Positions 19,023-25,709 of a DNA stretch of 64,000 nucleotides are shown piece by piece; the stretch's first letter is position 1; every line of letters starts with the position of its first letter. Origin of the DNA: Schlegelella aquatica. Its GTDB lineage: Bacteria; Pseudomonadota; Gammaproteobacteria; Burkholderiales; Burkholderiaceae_C. Under the pieces are notes generated by a model. The model was not told the origin of the DNA, searched no databases, and worked only from the letters and a program-made list of their open reading frames with translations. A program made the translations under genes and the position numbers. The stretch spans positions 2,837,501 to 2,901,500 of the forward strand of contig NZ_CP110257.1 in the NCBI RefSeq assembly GCF_026013905.1, given 5' to 3'.

Positions 19023-20182
19023 GGAAGGTCTGAACAACTCCGCCCGATTGCGCGACAATGCCTCACCGTGATCGGGGTGAGTGCGATGCAGCTGTCGTTC
19101 GGTGATGCCGAGGGTCTGGGGAGCCGCAAGCGCACGCGGCGCGAGGTGTTTTTGGCGGAGATGGAGCAGGTGGTGCCGTGGCAGGCGCTGCTGGGTCTGA
19201 TCGAGCCGCACTACCCGAAGATGGGCCGTCCCGGTCGCCAGCCCTATCCGTTGGCGACGATGCTGCGCATCCACTTCCTGCAGCAGTGGTATGCGCTCAG
19301 CGACCCGGCGATGGAAGAAGCCTTGTACGACACGCCGGTGATGCGCCGCTTCGCGCAGTTGGGCGGGCTTGCCGACATCCCGGACGAGACGACGATCCTC
19401 AACTTCCGCCGGCTGTTGGAGACGCACGGGCTGGCCGAGAAGCTCTTCGAGCAGGTCAACGCCCATCTTCAGCGCAAGGGCCTGAGCCTGCGCAGTGGCA
19501 CGATCGTGGATGCCACGATCATCAGTGCGCCGAGCTCGACCAAGAACAAGGCGGGCGAGCGCGATCCGGCGATGCACCAGACCAAGAAGGGCAACCAGTG
19601 GTTCTTCGGGATGAAGGCGCACATCGGCGTGGATGACGCGTCCGGTCTGGTGCACCACGTGGAATGCACGGCGGCGAACGTGGCCGACGTGACGCAGGTG
19701 TACAAGCTGCTGCACGGCCGGGAAGACACGGTGTGCGGCGACAGCGGCTACACGGGTGCCGAGAAGCGCGAGGAGCTGCAGGACGTGGACGCCGGATTCC
19801 TGATCGCGGAGAAGCCGTCGAAGCTGCGTGCGATGAAGAACGAGCGCGAGCGGCGCTACGCCGAGCGGTGGGAGCGCTACAAGGCCAGTCTGCGGGCGAA
19901 GGTGGAGCACCCGTTCCGGGTGATCAAGCGGCAGTTCGGCTACACGAAGGTGCGCTACCGCGGCCTGGCGAAGAACGCGGCGCAGGTGCTGACGCTGTTC
20001 GCGCTGTCGAACCTGTGGATGGCGCGCCGGCGTTTGTTGCCGACGACGGGAGCAGTGCGTCCGTAAGGCGGGGAAACCCGCCAAAAACCGCCCTGCACGG
20101 GCGAAATCCGGCTCGAAAGCGACGCCAGGCCGGCGCCACGATGCCGCAATCCGGGCGGCAGAGCGGGTTGTTCAGACCTTCC
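19023..20182. mobile_element. IS5-family insertion sequence, complete (about 1160 bp)
   Basis: The element is bounded by perfect 16-bp terminal inverted repeats: GGAAGGTCTGAACAAC at 19023-19038 and its reverse complement at 20167-20182, flanked by a CTAG duplication. It carries one intact transposase gene on the plus strand. Joining the flanks across one CTAG copy restores a continuous porin upstream region, so the element inserted between the porin Shine-Dalgarno sequence and its promoter. Intact repeats, duplication and transposase suggest a recent, possibly active insertion. Confidence 0.9.
19068..20066 (+). CDS. IS5-family transposase
   Basis: DDE transposase of about 326-332 aa; the start is either GTG 19068 or, more likely, ATG 19086 (MQLSFGDAEG). 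The N-terminal DUF772-type DNA-binding region contains PYPLATMLRIHFLQQWYALSD. DDE-domain blocks follow: TIVDATIISAPSSTKNKAGERD (quoted in part), the HQTKKGNQWFFGMKAHIGVD region, and the C-terminal VEHPFRVIKRQFGYTK motif with the catalytic Glu. It matches IS5 itself closely over its whole length and has no frameshift. It is transcribed away from the porin gene. Confidence 0.95.
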   Translation: MIGVSAMQLSFGDAEGLGSRKRTRREVFLAEMEQVVPWQALLGLIEPHYPKMGRPGRQPYPLATMLRIHFLQQWYALSDPAMEEALYDTPVMRRFAQLGGLADIPDETTILNFRRLLETHGLAEKLFEQVNAHLQRKGLSLRSGTIVDATIISAPSSTKNKAGERDPAMHQTKKGNQWFFGMKAHIGVDDASGLVHHVECTAANVADVTQVYKLLHGREDTVCGDSGYTGAEKREELQDVDAGFLIAEKPSKLRAMKNERERRYAERWERYKASLRAKVEHPFRVIKRQFGYTKVRYRGLAKNAAQVLTLFALSNLWMARRRLLPTTGAVRP

Positions 20183-20186
20183 CTAG
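20183..20186. repeat. IS target-site duplication CTAG (right copy)
   Basis: Right-hand CTAG abutting the right inverted repeat end at 20182; it pairs with the copy at 19019-19022. Confidence 0.8.
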
Positions 20187-20442
20187 GTTGAACAAGAGGC
20201 CCTGAGAGTGAACTGGCGCCGCTCTTCAGGCCAACCTCCTCGCGGAAGTTGTCGTTATTCCACCAGAGCGGTTCTAGGGAGGCCAGACTTGGCGCCGGAT
20301 TTCGGCGTTCGCTGTTGTCTGCGCACAACGTGCCGGACGCCGCTAGCATGGCGGGCCGTGGACCACAATACGTGCTCACGCGAGCGCGGCGCGGGCCTGC
20401 GCCTGGGCCCCACCGTGCTCGTCTCTTGATGCGCTGGACACC
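20187..20442. other. Displaced porin upstream region and coq7 leader
   Basis: This non-coding stretch was contiguous with the porin start before the IS inserted and should hold the porin's native promoter on the minus strand and the coq7 promoter on the plus strand. For coq7, TAGCAT at 20344-20349 is a candidate -10, giving a leader of about 90 nt. I see no convincing porin promoter hexamers. A short open stretch on the minus strand (about 20190-20290) has no recognisable homology. Confidence 0.55.
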
Positions 20443-21078
20443 ATGCCCCTGAGTGCCGTCGATACCTTGATTTCCACCGCGGACAACGCGCTGCGCACCG
20501 TCTTCGGAGTGCACCGAGCCGGGCGGCCGCGGCCGCAGCCGGCCGTGCAGCCCGGGCCCCTGTCCGAGGATGAACGCCGACTGGCCGCAGCACTGATGCG
20601 CGTGAACCATGTCGGGGAAGTGTGTGCGCAGGCCCTGTACACCGGCCAGGCGCTCGTGACCCGGGACCCGGCCCTCAAGGCGCATCTGGAGGAGGCCGCT
20701 CGCGAGGAAACGGACCATCTCGCGTGGACGGCCGACCGGGTGCACGACCTGGGCGGGCGCACGAGCCTGCTCAACCCCTTGTGGTATGCCGGCTCGTTCG
20801 CCATCGGCGTCGTGGCGGGCCGCGTCGGCGGCGACCCGGTGAGCCTGGGCTTCGTCGTCGAGACCGAGCGGCAGGTCGAGCAGCACCTGCAGGGGCATCT
20901 GGAGAGGCTGCCCGCGCAGGACACCGCCTCGCGCGCCATCGTGGAGCAGATGAAGCAGGACGAGGCGCGCCATGCCGACCGGGCGCAGGCGGCCGGCGCC
21001 GTCACGCTGCCCGTGCCGGTGCGCTGGGCCATGCGGGCGGCGGCCAAGGTGATGACGACGACCGCCCACTACATCTGA
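20443..21078 (+). CDS. coq7: Ubiquinone biosynthesis hydroxylase Coq7 (demethoxyubiquinone monooxygenase)
   Basis: 211-aa membrane-associated di-iron hydroxylase for the penultimate step of ubiquinone synthesis, C-5 hydroxylation of 2-polyprenyl-3-methyl-6-methoxy-1,4-benzoquinone. The di-iron ligands appear in [34 protein letters not shown] and KQDEARHAD, the expected E...ExxH...E...ExxH pattern. It is full length and ends MTTTAHYI, typical of burkholderial Coq7. It stands alone on the plus strand and runs toward the palindromic tandem repeat at 21126-21383. Confidence 0.95.
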   Translation: MPLSAVDTLISTADNALRTVFGVHRAGRPRPQPAVQPGPLSEDERRLAAALMRVNHVGEVCAQALYTGQALVTRDPALKAHLEEAAREETDHLAWTADRVHDLGGRTSLLNPLWYAGSFAIGVVAGRVGGDPVSLGFVVETERQVEQHLQGHLERLPAQDTASRAIVEQMKQDEARHADRAQAAGAVTLPVPVRWAMRAAAKVMTTTAHYI

Positions 21079-21125
21079 GCCGACCCTGTACTTCGGCCCC
21101 TCGGACGCCCACCGCTGGGGTCGGG

Positions 21126-21383
21126 GCCCGGCTTCGGGCGGCCGGGCGCCGGGCATCGGATCTTCGCCCCCGGGCTTCGCCCGCCCCCCGGGGGGGGCCG
21201 CGGCCCGGCTTCGGGCGGCCGGGCGCCGGGCATCGGATCTTCGCCCCCGGGCTTCGCCCGCCCCCCGGGGGGGCCGCGGCCCGGCTTCGGGCGGCCGGGC
21301 GCCGGGCATCGGATCTTCGCCCCCGGGCTTCGCCCGCCCCCCGGGGGGGCCGCGGCCCGGCTTCGGGCGGCCGGGCGCCGGGC
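21126..21383. repeat. GC-rich tandem repeat, unit 76-77 bp, about 3.4 copies, internally palindromic
   Basis: Near-identical units start at 21126, 21203 and 21279, and a partial fourth starts at 21355; the spacing is 77, 76 and 76 bp. The first unit has one extra G in its G/C run. Each unit holds several self-complementary blocks, for example GCCCGGCTTCGGGC, CCCGGGCTTCGCCCG and CCCCCCGGGGGGG. It fills the whole space between the convergent coq7 and OsmC genes and ends one base before the OsmC stop codon. It could serve as a bidirectional terminator or a repetitive extragenic palindrome cluster. Confidence 0.85.
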
Positions 21384-21384
21384 C

Positions 21385-21810
21385 TCAGGTGGCCTCGACC
21401 ACTTCGTAGCTGGTGGTCACCTCGGCGGTCTTGCCGAGCATGATGGTGGCCGAGCAGTACTTGTCGTGCGACAGCTCGATCGCGCGCTGCACGGCGGCTT
21501 CGGGCAGGTTGCGTCCGGTGACGACGAAGTGCAGGTGGATCTTGGTGAAGACCTTCGGGTCGGTGCTCGCCCGCTCGGCCTGCAGCCGCACCTGGCACCC
21601 CCGCACGTCGTGACGGCCGCGCTTGAGGATCAGTACCACGTCGTACGCGGTGCAGCCGCCGGCGCCCGCCAGCAGCGTTTCCATCGGCCGCGGGGCCAGG
21701 TTGCGTCCGCCGCCGTCGGGCGCGCCATCCATCGTCAGCAGGTGGCCGCTGCCGGTCTCGGCACTGAAGGCCATGCCCGAGGCGGGCAACCAGTTCACCG
21801 TGCATTCCAT
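21385..21810 (-). CDS. OsmC family protein (Ohr/OsmC-like peroxiredoxin)
   Basis: 141-aa OsmC-fold protein. Both conserved cysteines are present, in GAGGCTAYDVV (about residue 50) and SHDKYCSATIML (about residue 120), consistent with thiol-dependent peroxide reduction. MECTVNWLPASGMAFSAET at ATG 21810 is the usual start of this YhfA-like subgroup. Upstream in-frame codons to 21987 are low-complexity and not conserved. Its 3' end abuts the tandem repeat. Confidence 0.9.
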   Translation of the reverse strand: MECTVNWLPASGMAFSAETGSGHLLTMDGAPDGGGRNLAPRPMETLLAGAGGCTAYDVVLILKRGRHDVRGCQVRLQAERASTDPKVFTKIHLHFVVTGRNLPEAAVQRAIELSHDKYCSATIMLGKTAEVTTSYEVVEAT

Positions 21811-21903
21811 CGTGGGCCTCGCGTTCCGTGAATTTGTGCAGTGCATGGCGATTCTGACACCACCCGGCACCGGGTGCAGGCGCGCGGAATGGGCGCAGCG
21901 ATA

Positions 21904-21932
21904 TTGCAGCGCATCATGGATGACGTTAAACT
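21904..21932 (+). promoter_or_regulatory. Candidate promoter for the putative small RNA
   Basis: TTGCAG (21904-21909), a 17-nt spacer and TAAACT (21927-21932). The -10 keeps four of six consensus bases and the spacing is ideal. The -10 lies inside a dyad TAAAC-N4-GTTTA (21927-21940) that could be an operator. Transcription would start near 21939-21940. Confidence 0.45.
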
Positions 21933-21939
21933 TATGTTT

Positions 21940-22072
21940 ATGTGATGCGAGTCGTGCTGCCGCCGCAGCGGCGCAGCAAGGCGGCATCGGCGAGTCTCCT
22001 TTCAGTTTGTCTCCTCCACCCTCCTCCTTTGGTGGATTCGGCCCGAGGCCTCACGGCTTCGGGCCTTTTTTC
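21940..22072 (+). ncRNA. Putative trans-acting small RNA with an anti-Shine-Dalgarno (CCUCCUCC) loop
   Basis: A transcript of about 133 nt is predicted from the promoter at 21904-21932 to the terminator at 22041-22072. It has a 5' stem-loop (about 21955-21979) and a single-stranded UCUCC-rich segment. A hairpin follows: TCCACC (22016-22021) pairs with GGTGGA (22032-22037) and presents the loop CTCCTCCTTT. The 8-mer CCTCCTCC (22021-22028) is complementary to ribosome-binding sites. A hairpin with a CCUCCUCC loop followed directly by a Rho-independent terminator is the architecture of the cuckoo/CcsR-type sRNAs known in alphaproteobacteria. Alternative: an attenuator leader of ilvA, whose start is 190 nt downstream. 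Confidence 0.5.
22041..22072 (+). terminator. Strong Rho-independent terminator of the putative sRNA
   Basis: An 11-bp stem pairs 22041-22051 with 22056-22066 (one G-U pair) around a TCAC loop, followed by six T residues at 22067-22072. No protein gene ends upstream on this strand, which is the main reason to propose a non-coding transcript here. Confidence 0.85.
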
Positions 22073-22177
22073 TTCTGAGCGGGCCGCGGCGCCTCGAAGG
22101 CGCCCGAGATCGCGAGGGCTCGTTGCCGCGTCGCCTCCTGCATGGCGCAGCGCAGCAAGCCCGGGCAAGGGTTGGCT

Positions 22178-22183
22178 TATGAT
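22178..22183 (+). promoter_or_regulatory. Candidate -10 (TATGAT) for ilvA
   Basis: TATGAT lies downstream of the sRNA terminator and about 77 nt before the ilvA ATG. The -35 region is poor. If real, ilvA has its own promoter and does not need read-through of the upstream terminator. Confidence 0.35.
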
Positions 22184-22259
22184 CCGGCGCCTCGGCGAAT
22201 CGGCCGCAGAACGCCGTGTGCCGCCTCTGCCCCGATGCCGTCTGGCTCCTGGAGATTGC

Positions 22260-23816
22260 ATGCCTCGCACGACCCGCGCCTCGACGTCGCGCACGAAGCG
22301 ACTCACCCCTGCCGACTACTTGCAGAAGATCCTGACGGCCAAGGTGTACGACGTCGCGATCGAGTCGCAGCTGGAGCCGGCGCGGCGGCTCTCGCGCCGG
22401 CTGGGCAATGAGGTGCTGCTCAAGCGCGAGGACAACCAGCCCGTCTTCAGCTTCAAGCTGCGGGGCGCCTACAACAAGATGGCGCACTTGAGCGCCGCGC
22501 AACTCAAGCGCGGGGTCATCTGCGCTTCGGCGGGCAACCATGCGCAGGGGGTGGCGCTCGCGGCGCGCCGCCTGGGGTGCCGCGCCGTGATCGTGATGCC
22601 GGTGACCACGCCCCAGGTCAAGATCGACGCGGTGCGCGCCCTCGGTGGCGAGGTGGTGCTGCATGGCGACAGCTACTCGGACGCCTACCTGCACGCCGTC
22701 GCGCTCGAAAAGAAGCAGGGCCTCACTTTCGTGCACCCTTTCGACGACCCCGATGTGATCGCCGGCCAGGGCACGATCGCCATGGAGATCCTGCGGCAGC
22801 ACCAGGGGCCGATCGATGCGATCTTCGTCGCCATCGGCGGGGGCGGGCTGATTTCGGGGGTGGCGAACTACGTCAAGGCGGTGCGCCCCGAGATCCAGGT
22901 GATCGGGGTGCAGATGAACGACTCCGACGCGATGTTGCGCTCGGTGAGACACGGGCGTCGCGTGCAGCTGCCCGACGTGGGCCTCTTCGCGGACGGCACG
23001 GCCGTCAAGCTCGTGGGCGAGGAAACCTTCCGCATCGCGCGCGAGCTCGTGGACGACTACGTCGTCGTGGACACGGACGCGGTGTGTGCGGCGATCAAGG
23101 ACATCTTCGAGGATACGCGCAGCATCGTCGAACCCTCGGGCGCGATGGCGGTGGCGGCCATCAAGCAGTACGTCGAGGCCCGGCGCTGCAAGAACAAGAC
23201 CTTCGTCGCGGTCACGTGCGGCGCGAACATGAACTTCGACCGGCTGCGCTTCGTGGCGGAACGCGCGGAGGTCGGCGAGGAGCGCGAGGCGCTGTTCGCC
23301 GTGACGATCCCGGAGGAGCGCGGCAGCTTCCGGCGCTTTTGCGAACTCGTCGGGCAGCGCAGCGTGACCGAGTTCAACTACCGCATCTCGGACGAGAAGG
23401 TCGCGCACATCTTCGTCGGCCTGAGCACCAGCAACCGCGGCGAGTCGGCCAAGATCGCGGCCTCGTTCGAGAAGCACGGCTTTCCCACGCTGGACCTCAC
23501 GCACGACGAGCTGGCCAAGCAGCATCTGCGGCACATGGTGGGCGGGCGCAGTGCGTTGGCGAAGGACGAGTTGCTGTATCGATTCATCTTCCCCGAGCGC
23601 CCGGGGGCGTTGATGAAGTTCCTCTCCAGCATGTCGCCCGAGTGGAACATCAGCCTCTTCCACTACCGCAACCAGGGTGCCGACTACGGCCGCATCCTGG
23701 TGGGCATCCAGGTGCCCAAGCGCGACAAGAAGGCGTTCCGGCAGTTCCTCGACACGCTGGCTTACCCCTACGTCGAAGAAACCGACAACCCGGTGTACCG
23801 GTTGTTCCTGCGGTAG
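22260..23816 (+). CDS. ilvA: Threonine ammonia-lyase, biosynthetic (IlvA)
   Basis: 518-aa PLP enzyme converting threonine to 2-oxobutanoate, the first step of isoleucine synthesis. The catalytic domain (about 20-330) has PLP lysine block SFKLRGAYNKM, SAGNHAQGVA and the phosphate-binding IGGGGLISGV. Two ACT-like regulatory domains (about 335-518) show that this is the allosteric biosynthetic form. ATG 22260 is chosen because GGAG lies 7 nt upstream and MPRTTRAS begins shortly before the conserved LTPADYLQKIL; the frame is open much further upstream, but that part is not conserved. It is preceded by the putative sRNA. Confidence 0.95.
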   Translation: MPRTTRASTSRTKRLTPADYLQKILTAKVYDVAIESQLEPARRLSRRLGNEVLLKREDNQPVFSFKLRGAYNKMAHLSAAQLKRGVICASAGNHAQGVALAARRLGCRAVIVMPVTTPQVKIDAVRALGGEVVLHGDSYSDAYLHAVALEKKQGLTFVHPFDDPDVIAGQGTIAMEILRQHQGPIDAIFVAIGGGGLISGVANYVKAVRPEIQVIGVQMNDSDAMLRSVRHGRRVQLPDVGLFADGTAVKLVGEETFRIARELVDDYVVVDTDAVCAAIKDIFEDTRSIVEPSGAMAVAAIKQYVEARRCKNKTFVAVTCGANMNFDRLRFVAERAEVGEEREALFAVTIPEERGSFRRFCELVGQRSVTEFNYRISDEKVAHIFVGLSTSNRGESAKIAASFEKHGFPTLDLTHDELAKQHLRHMVGGRSALAKDELLYRFIFPERPGALMKFLSSMSPEWNISLFHYRNQGADYGRILVGIQVPKRDKKAFRQFLDTLAYPYVEETDNPVYRLFLR

Positions 23817-23956
23817 CGCCACCCGCCCGGCGGGGCGGGCGCGCCCGGGCGTCGGCGCGGCCCCTCCATTCAGGGGCATTGCGAGGGCCGGGCGGCCCTG
23901 AAAGAATCGCCGGCAGCGGCTGGCTCCACGTGCCGCAGCCCGTCTCGCCCTTCTCG

Positions 23957-25000
23957 ATGTCGCTCAACCGGACACTGATCGCCCCCACCTTCCACCCGCC
24001 GCTGGAGCATGCGCTCAGGCACACGCTGGCGCGGCGGGCCGAGTCGGGGGGCGGGCTGGGCGCGCTGGAGCCCCTGGCGGTGCGGCTGGGCCTCATCCGC
24101 AATTCGCTCAAGCCGCGGCTGCACGACCCGCAACTGCTGGTTTTCGCGGCCGACCACGGTCTGGCCGTCGATGGCCTGTGCTTTCCCGGCCGGCCGACGA
24201 CCGCGCAACAGGTGCAGGGCCTGCTCGCCAGGCGAGTACCCCTGGCGGTCTTTGCGCAGTTGCACGGGTGGGCGCTGACGGTCGTCGACAGCGGCCTGGC
24301 GGATCTCGTGCCCCGGCAGGGCCCGTTGCTCGCGCGCAAGATCGCCCACGGCACGCGCAACTGCCGCGTGGGATCGGCCATGACCTTCGAGCAGGCGCAA
24401 TCGGCCATCCGCGCGGGAATGGAGATCGCCGAGGGGCTGCCCGGTAACGTCGTCGCGTGTGCGGGACACGGCGTGGGCAGCGACGAGAGCGCGATGGTCC
24501 TGCTGGCACTGCTCGCCGGGCTGCCGAGCGCGGAGCTGGCCGCCGCCTCGGCGGGCGAAGACCCGGCCTTCGCCGAACATCGGCGAAGGCTGGTGGACAG
24601 CGTGCTGGCGCGGCACGGGGGAATCAGCGACCCGGTGGAAGCGCTGGCGGCGGCGGGCGGCTACGAGATCGCGATGATGGTGGGGGCGATGCTGGTCGCG
24701 GCGAGCCGACGATCGCTCGTCGTGATCGACGGGCTGCCAGCCTGTGCGGCGCTGCGCGTGGCGGCGATGATCGCCTCCCCCGTGACGGACTACTGCGCCT
24801 TCGCCCGCAGCCACACACGCCCGGGCTTGTCCCTGGCGTTGCGGCACTTCCAGGCGACCGCCCTCATGGACCTCGGCCTCGACAGCGCGGACGGCACCGG
24901 GGCCGTGCTCGCGTGGCCGCTGCTGCGCGGTGCCGCGGCCCTGTTGACCGAGGTCGCCGAGGGCGAGCAGGAGGTGGCGGCGCCACGGGCCCGGTGCTGA
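23957..25000 (+). CDS. cobT: Divergent NaMN:DMB phosphoribosyltransferase (CobT family)
   Basis: 347-aa cytoplasmic enzyme expected to activate the lower-ligand base of cobalamin by transferring ribose phosphate from nicotinate mononucleotide. Family blocks are recognisable: LLVFAADHGLAVDG, CAGHGVGSDES, VIDGLPACAAL and DGTGAVLAWPLL. It departs from classic CobT: the N-terminal TKPPGSLG motif reads ESGGGLGALE, and the Glu of the usual LGEGTGA motif (the catalytic base in Salmonella CobT) is Asp here (SADGTGA). No other cobalamin gene is nearby. The family is clear, but lower-ligand specificity and full activity are uncertain. Confidence 0.82.
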   Translation: MSLNRTLIAPTFHPPLEHALRHTLARRAESGGGLGALEPLAVRLGLIRNSLKPRLHDPQLLVFAADHGLAVDGLCFPGRPTTAQQVQGLLARRVPLAVFAQLHGWALTVVDSGLADLVPRQGPLLARKIAHGTRNCRVGSAMTFEQAQSAIRAGMEIAEGLPGNVVACAGHGVGSDESAMVLLALLAGLPSAELAAASAGEDPAFAEHRRRLVDSVLARHGGISDPVEALAAAGGYEIAMMVGAMLVAASRRSLVVIDGLPACAALRVAAMIASPVTDYCAFARSHTRPGLSLALRHFQATALMDLGLDSADGTGAVLAWPLLRGAAALLTEVAEGEQEVAAPRARC

Positions 25001-25049
25001 CCGGCCTGCCGTTTGCCGCACTCGCGACGGTGGGGCGCCCCGCCCCCGG

Positions 25050-25709
25050 CTACGGCAGCCAACGGCTCTGCGAGGCGAGGCGCTGCAGGGCCGCGAAGGT
25101 CACAGGCCCTTGGGCGCGCAAGCGCGGCCACAGGCACAGCAGGAGTTCGGCGGTCGCCAGGGTGTCGGCCGCCGCCTGGTGGCGCTGGAGGCAGCGGATG
25201 CCGAAATGCGCCATCCACTCGTCCAACGTGCGGGCTCCCACCTCGGGGGCAAGCACGCGCGCCACCGGCATCAGATCGACCCACTCGTGCGGGAGCCGCC
25301 GTTGCAGGGTGGCCCGGCAAGCCCGCTCGATCAGCGTCTGGTCGAAGGCGGCATGGAAAGCGATCAGGGGTGCACCGGCCAGGTAGCGCTCGAAAGCGAG
25401 CAGCGCGTCGCGCGGCTCGACGCCTTGACGCTGGGCGCCGACCCCGATGCCGTGCAGCAGGATGTTGTCCTTGTCGAGGCGGTCCGTGGGTTCGGGCTGG
25501 CGCAGCACCACCTCGAAACTGTCGCCCAGGGCGATGCGGGCCCGCTCGCCTTCGACGTGGACGGCCAGCGCCGCGATGGCAAGCAAGCGGTCGCGGCGCG
25601 CGTCCAACCCGCTGGACTCGACATCGACGACCACCCAACGCTCCCGCGCCGCAGACGGGCCCGGCTCGGGCGGCCGGGCGCGCCACCAGCCCCACCACGC
25701 GCGCGTCAT
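25050..25709 (-). CDS. DnaQ-like 3'-5' exonuclease (DEDDh)
   Basis: 219-aa exonuclease of the DNA polymerase III epsilon superfamily. Exo I is VVVDVESSGLD (Asp and Glu), Exo II is HAAFDQTL (Asp) and Exo III is HQAAADTLATAE (His and Asp), so the DEDDh set is complete. A Trp/Arg-rich N-terminal tail of about 25 residues precedes the domain. The ATG at 25709 overlaps the stop of the upstream DUF294 gene by 4 nt, a coupling common for this pair in proteobacteria. It has no polymerase-binding extension, so it is not the replicative DnaQ. Confidence 0.88.
   Translation of the reverse strand: MTRAWWGWWRARPPEPGPSAARERWVVVDVESSGLDARRDRLLAIAALAVHVEGERARIALGDSFEVVLRQPEPTDRLDKDNILLHGIGVGAQRQGVEPRDALLAFERYLAGAPLIAFHAAFDQTLIERACRATLQRRLPHEWVDLMPVARVLAPEVGARTLDEWMAHFGIRCLQRHQAAADTLATAELLLCLWPRLRAQGPVTFAALQRLASQSRWLP

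Noticed and set aside
19009..19037. Outward hybrid promoter from the IS end into the porin (TTGTTC-N17-TAGTTG on the minus strand)
   Set aside because: Spacing is right, but the -10 is poor and lies directly against the ATG, so transcripts would start inside the coding sequence and lose the ribosome-binding site.
20187..20290. Gene remnant on the minus strand upstream of the porin
   Set aside because: A short readable peptide stretch exists, but no family match or start signal. It is more simply the displaced porin 5' region.
21126..21383. CRISPR-like array
   Set aside because: The units are contiguous, near-identical and without spacers, internally palindromic over their whole length, and there are no cas genes.
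21942..22259. N-terminal extension of ilvA through the upstream terminator region
   Set aside because: The frame is open, but the added 106 residues are low-complexity and cross a strong terminator hairpin. The conserved IlvA start and an RBS are at 22260.
22002..23879. A 625-codon minus-strand frame opposite ilvA
   Set aside because: Same GC artefact; ilvA motifs are complete on the plus strand and the antisense product resembles nothing.
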